Below are positions 26,696-33,802 of a stretch of 64,000 nucleotides of DNA, in pieces. The DNA lies in NCBI RefSeq assembly GCF_000384335.2, contig NZ_KQ031382.1, positions 1,240,001-1,304,000 on the forward strand, given 5' to 3'. Below the pieces are notes generated by a model. That model was not told where the DNA came from. It searched no databases and saw only the letters and a program-made list of their open reading frames with translations. The translations under genes were made by a program, and so were the position numbers. This DNA is from Hyphomicrobium sp. 99. GTDB lineage: Bacteria > Pseudomonadota > Alphaproteobacteria > Rhizobiales > Hyphomicrobiaceae. Numbering within the stretch: the first letter of the stretch is position 1; every line of letters starts with the position of its first letter.

Positions 26696-26767
26696 ATGTT
26701 GGCTGTCCGCTTTGCGCGGAGAGGCAACGATCCCCCAGCAATCATATTCTTGTCGGCTCCCTTTTGA
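26696..26767 (+). CDS. Possible leader peptide translationally coupled to der
   Basis: A 23-codon ORF starts at ATG 26696 with a strong TAGGAGG four bases upstream. It ends at TGA 26765-26767. The stop overlaps the TTG start of der (26764-26766) in the sequence TTGA. The peptide is basic at its start and hydrophobic at its end (AIIFLSAPF). der itself has no Shine-Dalgarno in front of its TTG, so re-initiation after this ORF would explain how der is translated. The residues need not be functional. It could instead be chance, but the SD, spacing and stop/start overlap together are unlikely. Confidence 0.5.
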   Translation: MLAVRFARRGNDPPAIIFLSAPF

Positions 26768-28173
26768 ATCTCCCTAATCACATTCCTGTCGTCGCGATCG
26801 TAGGCCGTCCCAACGTTGGCAAGTCGACCCTGTTCAACCGCCTGACCGGGACGCGCGCGGCGCTGGTCTCCGATCTGCCGGGCTTGACGCGCGACCGCCG
26901 TGAGGGCACCGCGGACCTCTTCGGCGCAGAAATTCGCCTCGTCGACACCGCAGGTCTCGAAGAGGCGCAACGCGGTTCGATCGCGGACCGCATGCGCAAG
27001 CAATCCGAGCAGGCGATCACCTCGGCGGATCTCATCCTTTTCGTCATCGATGCGCGCGCCGGCGTCACCGGCTCGGATAAGGAATTTGCCCGCATCGCCC
27101 GCCAGTCGGGGAAGCCGGTCGTCCTGGTTGCGAACAAGGCTGAAGGTCATAAGGGCACCGACGGCGTGCTCGATGCTTTCTCACTCGGGCTCGGCTCACC
27201 GATCGCTATCTCGGCGGAGCACGGCGAAGGCATCGGCGACCTCGCTGACGACGTTCTGGCCGCGCTCGGACTGAAGGCCGCGCCAACGACCAGGAAGCGC
27301 CGATCCAACGACGCTGAAGTGACCAGCGAAAAGCCCGAAGCAAAGCCGGAGCGCGAGAAGCGCATCCGCGTCGCAATCGTTGGCCGTCCGAACGCCGGCA
27401 AGTCGACGCTCGTGAACGCCTTGCTCGGCGAGGACCGGATGATAACGGGGCCGGAGCCAGGACTGACGCGCGACAGCGTCTCGAGCGACTTCGAATACAA
27501 AGGTCAGGCGATCCGGCTTTTCGATACCGCCGGACTTCGCCGCAAAGCCAAGATCACCGAGACCGCGGAGAAGCTGTCGGCGAGCGATGCAGTGCGCGCT
27601 ATCCGCTTCGCCGAGGTCGTCGTGCTGCTGATCGATGCCGAACGGCCCTTCGAGCACCAGGATCTGACGATCGGCCACCGCGTCACCGAAGAAGGCCGCG
27701 CCCTCGTCGTTGCGATCAACAAGTGGGATCTCGTCCCCGAAAAGCAGAAGACGTTGCGCGAACTCAAGGCCCGCGTCGCCGAGAGTCTGGCACAGGTTCC
27801 AGGCGTTCCGCTCATCGCGATATCGGCGCGGTCGGAGAGCGGACTGGATCATCTGATGTCGGCTATCGCGAAAACCTATGAGACCTGGAATCGCCGCGTT
27901 TCGACGCCGCAGCTCAACCGCTGGCTTGAAGGCGCTCTGAGCCGTCACTCGCCGCCGGCAGTCCATGGACGCCGCATCAAGATCCGCTACGTCACGCAAC
28001 CTTCAACCCGTCCCCCGACGTTCGTTGCGTTCTCACAGCGCGCGGAGGCGTTGCCTCAGTCCTATGTGAAGTACCTGACGAACTCTCTGCGCGAGACCTT
28101 CGATCTTCCCGGCGTTCCGATTCGCTTCAGTCTCCGCTCGGGCGACAATCCGTTCGCGCCGACGAAGCGGTAA
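26764..28173 (+). CDS. der: Ribosome-assembly GTPase Der (EngA), double GTPase
   Basis: Der is an essential GTPase for late 50S assembly with two tandem G domains and a KH-like C-terminal domain. The 469-residue product has G1 motifs GRPNVGKST (about residue 14) and GRPNAGKST (about residue 209), G3 motifs DTAG, and G4 motifs NKAE (first domain, a usual Der variant) and NKWD (second). The KH-like end contains RHSPPAVHGRRIKIRYVTQ. The only start available before the first G1 is TTG at 26764: no ATG or GTG lies in frame upstream without a stop or downstream of it. That TTG overlaps the stop of a short leader ORF that carries the SD. It follows yfgM-bamB as in E. coli. Confidence 0.95.
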   Translation: MNLPNHIPVVAIVGRPNVGKSTLFNRLTGTRAALVSDLPGLTRDRREGTADLFGAEIRLVDTAGLEEAQRGSIADRMRKQSEQAITSADLILFVIDARAGVTGSDKEFARIARQSGKPVVLVANKAEGHKGTDGVLDAFSLGLGSPIAISAEHGEGIGDLADDVLAALGLKAAPTTRKRRSNDAEVTSEKPEAKPEREKRIRVAIVGRPNAGKSTLVNALLGEDRMITGPEPGLTRDSVSSDFEYKGQAIRLFDTAGLRRKAKITETAEKLSASDAVRAIRFAEVVVLLIDAERPFEHQDLTIGHRVTEEGRALVVAINKWDLVPEKQKTLRELKARVAESLAQVPGVPLIAISARSESGLDHLMSAIAKTYETWNRRVSTPQLNRWLEGALSRHSPPAVHGRRIKIRYVTQPSTRPPTFVAFSQRAEALPQSYVKYLTNSLRETFDLPGVPIRFSLRSGDNPFAPTKR

Positions 28174-28211
28174 GGCGAACGGCGCAACATCCTTTCCGCA
28201 ATTTGAAATCG

Positions 28212-28235
28212 TGCGAGCAATACCGCGTGCTCGCA
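28212..28235 (+). terminator. Hairpin downstream of der
   Basis: An 8-bp stem TGCGAGCA/TGCTCGCA (28212-28219 with 28228-28235) and an 8-nt loop lie 38 bp after the der stop. A purine-rich stretch rather than a T-tract follows, so classic intrinsic termination is doubtful. Confidence 0.35.
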
Positions 28236-28312
28236 ACGAGGAAAAAAGTTAATTTTCGAATCAAGTTCGTTCGCGTAGAGGACGCCAACCACGAAACTTC
28301 GAGGATCGACGA

Positions 28313-28573
28313 ATGAGAAAGTTTGATGCGGCCCTGATGTCAGTTGTTTTGGCAGCAGGCACTGCAGTTTTCGCTGGCGCGGCTGCGGCTGCCTACACCG
28401 CGAAAGTCCGCCAGGCTTGCGCGGGTGACTATCAGAATTTCTGTTCTCAGTATTCTCCCGACAGCGTCGAACTTCGGCGCTGCATTGAGAGCAACAGAAA
28501 AGGCCTGACGCATACCTGCGTGACGGCACTGATCGACGCGGGCGAAGTCCCGGCGAAATATCTGAAGAAGTAA
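28313..28573 (+). CDS. Small exported four-cysteine protein
   Basis: The 86-residue product has a signal peptide (MRKFDAALMSVVLAAGTAVFAGAAAAA) and a compact mature domain of about 58 residues. Its four cysteines (QACAGDYQNFC, RRCIESN, THTC) probably form two disulfides in the periplasm. The spacing resembles cysteine-rich repeats seen in small Hyphomicrobiales secreted proteins; the function is unknown. The start MRKFD is preceded by GAGGATCGACGA. A DsbA-like oxidase elsewhere in the window could supply the disulfides, which is inference. Confidence 0.75.
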   Translation: MRKFDAALMSVVLAAGTAVFAGAAAAAYTAKVRQACAGDYQNFCSQYSPDSVELRRCIESNRKGLTHTCVTALIDAGEVPAKYLKK

Positions 28574-28775
28574 AATCTGAAAGAAGATCGCAGCGGGCGG
28601 GAGCGAGGGGCACCATGAAGGGCCGCCATGCTCACCGCCCGCACGGGCGTCAGCCGCATCAACTGGCGCCGCTCCGGACGGGGTTAGATAGGTGCCCCGC
28701 GCCCCCATTCAAGACCTGAGTTCAGCCTTCCCGCAAAATCTTGCGTTCTCGCGTCCGGTGCGCCATGCAAGCGGG

Positions 28776-29222
28776 ATGGACGTTTTCTTCTACCATCTCG
28801 AGCAGCAAACTCTGGAGCGCGTTCTGCCGAGCCTCCTCGAGAAGACTCTCGCGCGCGGTTGGCGCGCGGTAGTCCAAGTCGGGAATGAGGAACGGCTGGA
28901 AGCGCTCGATCAAGCGTTGTGGACCTACGCCGACGACAGCTTTCTGCCGCACGGGACCGCCCGCATAGGCCATGCGAGTGAGCAGCCGGTTTATTTGACG
29001 CTGACCGACGAGACACCGAACGGCGCCGGCGTGCGATTTCTCGTCGATGGCGCCGAAGCGCGCGAGTTCAAGGGAGCCGAACGGTTTGTCTATGTATTCG
29101 ACGGACACGATCCCGATGCCGTCGCCACCGCGCGCGCTCAATGGAAAGCTGCGAAAGCCGCGGGATGCGCCGTCACGTATTGGCAGCAGTCGCAAACCGG
29201 GCGCTGGGAACAGAAAGCCTGA
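28776..29222 (+). CDS. holC: DNA polymerase III chi subunit
   Basis: HolC joins the clamp loader to SSB at the replication fork. The 148-residue product starts MDVFFYHLEQQTLERVLPSLLEKTLARGWRAVVQ and contains ALDQALWTYADDSFLPHGT, the diagnostic chi motif. QPVYLTLTDETPNGAGVRFLVDGA and a RFVYVFDGHDPDAVATAR end follow. The upstream frame extension is non-coding in look, so the ATG at 28776 is used, though its Shine-Dalgarno is weak. rlmJ follows 57 bp downstream. Confidence 0.93.
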   Translation: MDVFFYHLEQQTLERVLPSLLEKTLARGWRAVVQVGNEERLEALDQALWTYADDSFLPHGTARIGHASEQPVYLTLTDETPNGAGVRFLVDGAEAREFKGAERFVYVFDGHDPDAVATARAQWKAAKAAGCAVTYWQQSQTGRWEQKA

Positions 29223-29279
29223 CGCGGTGATCCCGCCGCAGCGCGGCTTGCCGAGTATCACGAACGCGGTCGTCAAAGC

Positions 29280-30122
29280 ATGAACTACCACCACGACTAT
29301 CACGCCGGTAACTTCGCCGATGTCTTGAAGCACGTCATTCTGGCGCGCGTCCTGACGTACATGAAGCAGAAGCCGCGGCCGTTTCGCGTCATCGATACGC
29401 ATGGTGGCGCTGGGCGCTACGATCTCGCCGGAACGGAAGCCAGCAAGACCGGCGAATGGCAGGACGGCATCGCCCGCCTGATCGATGCAGAGCTTCCTTC
29501 GCCCGCAGCCGAATTGTTGTCGCCCTACCTCGAAACGGTTCGCGCAATGAATGGCGCTGAACTTCGATATTATCCGGGAAGCCCGCTTATCGCGCGCCAT
29601 CTGATGCGCCCCGAGGACGTGTTGATCGCGAACGAACTCAACCCCGCCGATTTCGCGCGGCTTAAGGACGAGCTTCGCCGCTTCAAATCGACGACGGTAC
29701 TCAACATCGATGCCTGGCACGCGGTGAAGTCGTTGCTGCCGCCGAAGGAACGGCGTGGTCTCGTTCTGATCGATCCGCCGTTCGAAGAGCGAAGCGAGTT
29801 CGCCGACCTGGCAACCGCCGTCGGCGAGGCCATGGCGCGCTTTGCTTCGGGCACCTACGTCATCTGGTATCCCTTGAAAGACGAAGCGGCGGCGGATCGC
29901 TTCGTGGCAACGGCTACGTCGCGTTCCGGCCTCGAATTCCTCGATGTCAGGCTGGCTGTCATGAAGTCGTTTGCGGGCCTTGGGCTGACGGCCTCCGGCG
30001 TTCTGGTGATCAACCCGCCCTATACGCTTCGAGCAGAACTCGAAACGATCATGCCCGTGCTGAAAGATCAGCTGGCGGAGGGTTCCGGTGCCAGCTTTGA
30101 GTTGCGCTCCGCCGTTCAATAA
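29280..30122 (+). CDS. rlmJ: 23S rRNA (adenine(2030)-N6)-methyltransferase
   Basis: RlmJ methylates A2030 of 23S rRNA using SAM. The 280-residue product has the characteristic start MNYHHDYHAGNFADVLKHVIL, motif I in VIDTHGGAGRYDL, and the catalytic N6-MTase motif LIDPPFEERSEF (DPPF). The N-terminal YHAGNFADV segment is specific to this family. Length and motifs match E. coli RlmJ (280 residues). Confidence 0.95.
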   Translation: MNYHHDYHAGNFADVLKHVILARVLTYMKQKPRPFRVIDTHGGAGRYDLAGTEASKTGEWQDGIARLIDAELPSPAAELLSPYLETVRAMNGAELRYYPGSPLIARHLMRPEDVLIANELNPADFARLKDELRRFKSTTVLNIDAWHAVKSLLPPKERRGLVLIDPPFEERSEFADLATAVGEAMARFASGTYVIWYPLKDEAAADRFVATATSRSGLEFLDVRLAVMKSFAGLGLTASGVLVINPPYTLRAELETIMPVLKDQLAEGSGASFELRSAVQ

Positions 30123-30153
30123 GTGTCAGATGGTTGCTGTGCAGCATTTCGTC

Positions 30154-30182
30154 TTGCAAGGTGCCCGTATTTACAGGATAAA
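30154..30182 (+). promoter_or_regulatory. Candidate sigma-70 promoter for the cold-shock gene
   Basis: TTGCAA (30154-30159) and GATAAA (30177-30182) are separated by 17 bases. Transcription from here would give a leader of roughly 170 nt before the cold-shock ATG, close to the length of E. coli cspA's thermosensing leader. The leader contains a T7 tract (30246-30252) after a short GC stem, which could attenuate. This is a sequence-based guess. Confidence 0.4.
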
Positions 30183-30362
30183 TTGCCGCACGCTAAGGCG
30201 GGCAGCGGCACGGTAGCTCCCGACGCGTTCGACATGACCGGCGCGTTTTTTTGCGACCCGGCAGGAGGCGCTTGGGAACATTCGGCTCCGAGGCCCGCCG
30301 CGGTGTCGATGCGAAGCTTGCAACAAGCTTCCGTCGAATGCCGGGCCGCCAGGAGACGATGC

Positions 30363-30578
30363 ATGCGCCAGACAGGTACCGTTAAATTTTATAATTCCCA
30401 GAAGGGCTACGGCTTCATCAAGCCGGACGCAGGGGGCAATGACGTTTTTGTACATGTAACTGCAGTTGAGCGATCCGGCATCGGTGAGCTCAATGAGGGG
30501 ATGCGAATTTCATTTGAGACCGAGCCCGACAAACGCGGCAAAGGTCCGAAGGCCGTCGATCTCCAAAGAGCCGGCTGA
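30363..30578 (+). CDS. Cold-shock domain protein (CspA family)
   Basis: The 71-residue product is a single cold-shock OB-fold that binds single-stranded RNA and DNA. RNP1 reads KGYGFIKP and RNP2 reads DVFVHVTAV, both intact. It begins MRQTGTVKFYNSQKG. AGGAG (30351-30355) lies seven bases before the ATG at 30363; an overlapping ATG at 30359 is out of frame. Upstream is a long untranslated stretch typical for cold-shock mRNAs. It may be either cold-induced or constitutive. Confidence 0.95.
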   Translation: MRQTGTVKFYNSQKGYGFIKPDAGGNDVFVHVTAVERSGIGELNEGMRISFETEPDKRGKGPKAVDLQRAG

Positions 30579-30977
30579 AGTTCGTTGCGACGGGAATTGC
30601 TCACGTCGCGGCTCTGGTCGCGGCGACGAGTTAGTGTTGGCTTGAGCATCGTCGTTCGAATTTCCGCGTCGCTTTGACGTATGATTGTCAGCACTTCGAA
30701 GCGATTTGATCTTGGCATTGCCGCAGATGGGGAACAGCGCTCCGCCTGCTCTGGCGTTATCATGCGCGCGGTCGGTCCGAACGATTCGGGGGAGCACTTC
30801 GAAGCATTTGGCCTGTTCCGCATTTGAAAGCTTCGAACCCGAGGCTTTGAACAATGGTGTGACGAAGGCCGAGTATCCGGGATGGGAGCGGCTCGTCGGA
30901 AGGCGCACTTACAAGCGCAATTTCCGCGAGATCCCAGATGGCGGCATCACGCACCGGTCCAGGGGAGACTGAAAAAT
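30579..30977. other. Intergenic region with a 13-bp direct repeat, no confident gene
   Basis: These 399 bp contain overlapping ORFs on both strands, but none has a convincing ribosome site or recognised motif. The sequence AGCACTTCGAAGC occurs twice in direct orientation, at 30690-30702 and 30793-30805, and each copy contains the palindrome CTTCGAAG. The repeats could be regulator sites, or a trace of an old duplication. GGGGAG near 30962 is the ribosome site of the next gene. Confidence 0.4.
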
Positions 30978-31241
30978 ATGAAGACACTTATTCGTACAGG
31001 ACTCATCGCATTCGCAGCCACAGTCGGAATGGCTTCGAGTTCGGCTTACGCCGGTTGCGTTCTCGCTGGCGGCGAGTCGGTCATGGTCACGGAGGACCTC
31101 GCGAAGTTCATGGCTGGCCAGGCACTCAAGCACTCGATCGAAAACCATGGCTGGAAACCGCATGGTGCCGTCAGGGTTCAGTGCGATACGTCGTCGATTG
31201 GCCTGCCGCATTGCACGGCTCGTCAGAAGGCTTGCGGCTGA
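30978..31241 (+). CDS. Small exported cysteine-containing protein
   Basis: The 87-residue product has a signal peptide ending in SSSAYAG (about residue 25). The mature domain of about 62 residues has four cysteines (GCVLAGG, VQCDTS, PHCTA, KACG), likely two disulfides. A helix-like segment VTEDLAKFMAGQALKHSIE is followed by NHGWKPHG. The ATG at 30978 has GGGGAG about ten bases upstream. A strong terminator follows. I do not recognise the family; it is probably periplasmic. Confidence 0.72.
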   Translation: MKTLIRTGLIAFAATVGMASSSAYAGCVLAGGESVMVTEDLAKFMAGQALKHSIENHGWKPHGAVRVQCDTSSIGLPHCTARQKACG

Positions 31242-31294
31242 ACTGACACTGTCTTTCTGAGCGAGACTTTCAAAAGCGGGCCCTCAGAAATATC

Positions 31295-31326
31295 ACTCGC
31301 CGGCGTCGCCCGCCGGCGAGTTTTTT
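31295..31326 (+). terminator. Rho-independent terminator
   Basis: A 10-bp GC-rich perfect stem (CTCGCCGGCG, 31296-31305, with CGCCGGCGAG, 31311-31320) and a 5-nt loop precede six T residues (31321-31326). This is a textbook intrinsic terminator for the small exported protein gene ending at 31241. Confidence 0.9.
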
Positions 31327-31346
31327 ATTTGCCTGAGCAAGTCACA

Positions 31347-31631
31347 TCACTTTGCCATAGCGTTTCGAACGGCGCCGACGATCGCCGTCAGAATGCCGCC
31401 GCTGACCGCGCATCCCAGAATCTGAGTGATGATCGCAGATTGGTTCAGGGTATCGGCGGTCTCGGCGGTACGGGACACGAGCTCGAGAAGCTGGCCGCCG
31501 ATGCCGCCGCCGACGATCCCCGCGATCGCATTGCCGAATGTTCCAAGGCTGAGCTTTTTGAGCAGAACCCCGGCGACATTGCCTGCGAGAGCCCCGCTGA
31601 TGAGCTGAATGATCAGGAGAGCAATGTCCAT
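31347..31631 (-). CDS. Small glycine-rich membrane protein
   Basis: The 94-residue product begins MDIALLIIQLISGALAGNVAGVLLKKLSLG and contains glycine-zipper-like runs (NAIAGIVGGGIGGQLLE) and a C-terminal hydrophobic helix (ILGCAVSGGILTAIVGAV). It is likely an inner-membrane protein with two to three short helices, somewhat like transglycosylase-associated proteins, though not a clear member. GAGGAG lies about eight bases before the ATG at 31631, and the frame extension upstream is disregarded. The function is unknown. Confidence 0.75.
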   Translation of the reverse strand: MDIALLIIQLISGALAGNVAGVLLKKLSLGTFGNAIAGIVGGGIGGQLLELVSRTAETADTLNQSAIITQILGCAVSGGILTAIVGAVRNAMAK

Positions 31632-31930
31632 GCGCCAATCTCCTCGAGTCCGACGGGACGAACGGCAAAGACCCGCAAAGTTTTCCTTATCGGCAAAGCC
31701 TTGCGCATGAAAGCGCTCCAGTAGTGGGAATCGTACCACACCCGCCGGATAAATCGTCGAGCTGGGTCCATGTGGTCGAGCCTAAACTCGCCGATCCGTT
31801 GTCAAGAAGTGACAGCCTTGCGCCAATTGCGGCGCGCAACCATTTCTTCAACTCCCGCTGCAAGAATTTAAGTATCTATGGGCTATATGAATGCGTGCGC
31901 AGTGAACGTCGTCGAAGAGAGGCTACAGCG

Positions 31931-32233
31931 ATGAAAATCAGAATTATTTCGGCTATCGTCGCCGCTGTTGGGCTTTTCGGCGTTGCAGCCCCCGTGATTG
32001 CCGCCGATGGGCAATCTTCGTCGGATGGCTATGCACTTCGTCATAAGCGCGGCGGCTACTCGTACGACAAGTCCGAGTCGGTCAACACCTACGGCAACCC
32101 GGCGCGCAAAAAGCGGCCCCCCGGCCCCCCGTCATTCCGGGAGCAGACGATCGCTGGCCCGTTCGACAACAGCTTCTTTTTCGATTCGGGCGTGGGCAGC
32201 ATCTGGGGCGGCAACTCGCCCTACATGCACTGA
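31931..32233 (+). CDS. Small exported basic/proline-rich protein
   Basis: The 100-residue product has a signal peptide (MKIRIISAIVAAVGLFGVAAPVIA). The mature region has a basic, tyrosine-containing start (LRHKRGGYSYDKSESVNTYG), a KKRPPGPPS stretch, and an aromatic-glycine tail (FFFDSGVGSIWGG). It has no cysteine. It is probably periplasmic or outer-membrane associated, of unknown function. The start at 31931 is preferred because the upstream frame is not coding-like. Confidence 0.65.
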   Translation: MKIRIISAIVAAVGLFGVAAPVIAADGQSSSDGYALRHKRGGYSYDKSESVNTYGNPARKKRPPGPPSFREQTIAGPFDNSFFFDSGVGSIWGGNSPYMH

Positions 32234-32309
32234 CCACCTAGAGCATTGGTTTTCCTGAGCATAATTGCCGTCTGACCACACTGGCGGACGGGATTCTGTG
32301 AATTCTCCC

Positions 32310-32347
32310 CGCATCGGCTGTCAAACCTGTCAACTGATGCCGATGCG
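32310..32347. repeat. 9-bp inverted repeat upstream of the Cys-containing exported protein gene
   Basis: CGCATCGGC (32310-32318) and GCCGATGCG (32339-32347) form a perfect inverted repeat with a 20-nt spacer, 83 bp before the next start. It may be an operator or a leader stem-loop. Confidence 0.35.
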
Positions 32348-32429
32348 CCACTCGCCCTCGTCTTGCCATTGTGCTGACAATAGAAAGTCAGCCTGATCTC
32401 AAGGTGGGGCTTTGAGGGAGAATTACGTT

Positions 32430-33215
32430 ATGCGCTTCTCGGTCAAACTCGTTTCGGCATTCGCATTGGCCGCGACCTTCGCTGTTGCAACAACAGTTTC
32501 GGCAAGTGCGGAGTGCAAGCGCTACGGGTTCACGGTCAACGACTACGGCAAGGACGGCCCGACCAAAGACGCGAAGGAGCTTCTCGACAAGCTCATCCAG
32601 TCGAAGATGACGGAGCGCGGCGTCAGCGATTATCGCACCGGCAAGAAGAGCGTCTCGTGCGAGATGTTTTTGAACTTCATCGTTTTCGATGAGCACACCT
32701 GCACCGCGGAAGCGACCGTGTGCTGGGGCGGCTCGACGCTTCCGAGTTCCGAACAGTCCGCAGTGGACGATCCCGAGCCTGCGAAGAAGACCGCAGCCGA
32801 CACCGCGCCTGCCGAGGAAAAGCCCGCAAAGAAAAGCGTGACGAAGGAAGCGGCCCACGCGGACACTGCAACGCCTGCAGCACCCGTAGCTCACAAGACG
32901 GCCGCTCAGTCAGTGCCTGATCCGAAGTCGCTCCTCGCTCACAAGGCGAAAAAGACGGAAGAGAAGAAGCAGGTTGCCACGGCGCCAGCTCAGAGCAGCG
33001 AGGCAACCCCGTCCGAAGCGACCGTCAAGCCGATCAATACGACAAGCAAGGTTGAGACGGGTTCGTTAGCCGATGTTCCGGCAAAGCCCGTGAAACATAA
33101 GACGCAGAAGGCCGCTGTCGATGCACCGGCTGCTGCGCCCGCCAAGGCGGATGCGGACGATGCCGGATATCCGACGCCTCTGCCGCCTCAGGACGGCGCC
33201 GACGACGCCAAGTAA
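32430..33215 (+). CDS. Exported protein with Lys/Ala/Pro-rich tail, unknown function
   Basis: The 261-residue product has a signal peptide (MRFSVKLVSAFALAATFAVATTVSASA). An N-terminal domain of about 80 residues has cysteines at AECKRYGF, VSCEMF, HTCTAE and VCWGG. A long low-complexity tail follows, rich in Ala, Lys, Pro, Thr and Glu (repeated AxKK and APA). GAGGGAG is nine bases before the ATG at 32430. The domain could bind something at the cell surface while the tail acts as a flexible periplasmic spacer, similar in build to TonB-like linkers. No known family was recognised. Confidence 0.72.
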   Translation: MRFSVKLVSAFALAATFAVATTVSASAECKRYGFTVNDYGKDGPTKDAKELLDKLIQSKMTERGVSDYRTGKKSVSCEMFLNFIVFDEHTCTAEATVCWGGSTLPSSEQSAVDDPEPAKKTAADTAPAEEKPAKKSVTKEAAHADTATPAAPVAHKTAAQSVPDPKSLLAHKAKKTEEKKQVATAPAQSSEATPSEATVKPINTTSKVETGSLADVPAKPVKHKTQKAAVDAPAAAPAKADADDAGYPTPLPPQDGADDAK

Positions 33216-33248
33216 GGCCAAGCGCTGAACGAGAACGCCTCAAATTTT

Positions 33249-33280
33249 TCAAACCGCCGCTTGGTCAAGCGGCGGTTTGA
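33249..33280. terminator. Bidirectional hairpin between convergent genes
   Basis: A perfect 14-bp inverted repeat (33249-33262 with 33267-33280) and a 4-nt loop lie between the exported-protein gene and the convergent receiver gene, and overlap the last codons of the latter. No long T-run follows, but the position and stem strength suit a shared terminator. Confidence 0.6.
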
Positions 33281-33633
33281 ATTTCGAGAAGCTTCATTTC
33301 GACGATCTGCCGATTGAACGGTTTCAAGAGGAAATTGTCGGCACCGTGTGTGAGTGCTCGCTGGATTTCGTGCGGATCGTTTTCCGTGACCAGATAAATG
33401 ATGTAAGGCCGAACGCTGAGCGGCAAGGCGCGTATTTTCCCGAGAAGCTCTAAACTATTCGAGCCCGGCATGCGCCAATCGAGCAGGATATAATCGGGCG
33501 CTTCCGACCTCAGCCGCTCCATCGCCGCGATGGGGCTGTCGGCTTCACTGACGCGAAAGCCCAAGTTCTCGAAGATCAGCCGAGTGTATTTTCTGATGAT
33601 CTCTGAATCATCGATGACGAAGCAGTGGAGCAT
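33265..33633 (-). CDS. CheY-like single-domain response regulator
   Basis: The 122-residue product is a receiver domain without an output domain. Acid pocket residues Asp8-Asp9, phospho-acceptor Asp52 (ILLDWRMP), Thr83 (VTEN) and Lys104 (LKPFN) are all present. The usual DG after the MP of this motif is replaced by SNS. The ATG at 33633 (MLHCFVIDDS) is used; upstream residues are not coding-like. It lies downstream of chpT on the same strand with a CtrA-type box between them. It may take phosphate from a cell-cycle phosphorelay, but its partner is unknown. Confidence 0.9.
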   Translation of the reverse strand: MLHCFVIDDSEIIRKYTRLIFENLGFRVSEADSPIAAMERLRSEAPDYILLDWRMPGSNSLELLGKIRALPLSVRPYIIYLVTENDPHEIQRALTHGADNFLLKPFNRQIVEMKLLEIQTAA

Positions 33634-33725
33634 GAGAAGGGCGTCTCGCAAGCAGAGTGCTGCACCAACCGACAGCAAGGCGACCAGAACAATCGGACGA
33701 TGTTCTGAAAACTGCCCGTAAAATA

Positions 33726-33740
33726 TTAAGGTGCGATTAA
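33726..33740. promoter_or_regulatory. CtrA-type binding box (TTAA-N7-TTAA)
   Basis: TTAA (33726-33729), seven bases GGTGCGA, and TTAA (33737-33740) match the full CtrA consensus exactly in sequence and spacing. The box lies 93 bp upstream of the receiver gene start and just downstream of chpT. CtrA controls the cell cycle in alphaproteobacteria, and ChpT delivers phosphate to CtrA, so a box here implies feedback. Confidence 0.65.
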
Positions 33741-33760
33741 GACGTATGGCAGAATGCGGA

Positions 33761-33780
33761 CGCGATCGTTGCCGATCGCG
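33761..33780. repeat. Inverted repeat downstream of chpT
   Basis: The 8-bp stem CGCGATCG/CGATCGCG (33761-33768 with 33773-33780) has a 4-nt loop, 22 bp after the chpT stop. No T-run follows on the minus strand. It may cap the chpT transcript. Confidence 0.3.
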
Positions 33781-33802
33781 CCCTGTTCGGCCTCACCGAG
33801 CC

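Noticed and set aside
26098..27150. 350-codon minus-strand ORF across bamB and der
   Set aside because: It is antisense to two well-supported genes and lacks a ribosome site.
28615..28719. His-rich 34-codon ORF upstream of holC (MKGRHAHRPHGRQPHQ...)
   Set aside because: It has a fair purine stretch before it but no supporting feature and random-looking composition; probably chance.
28722..30119. 465-codon minus-strand ORF opposite holC and rlmJ
   Set aside because: It is the shadow of two well-supported plus-strand genes. Its residues show no family motif.
30685..30972. 95-codon plus-strand ORF in the direct-repeat spacer
   Set aside because: It has no ribosome site, no motif and a mixed composition, and it overlaps equal-length frames on the other strand.
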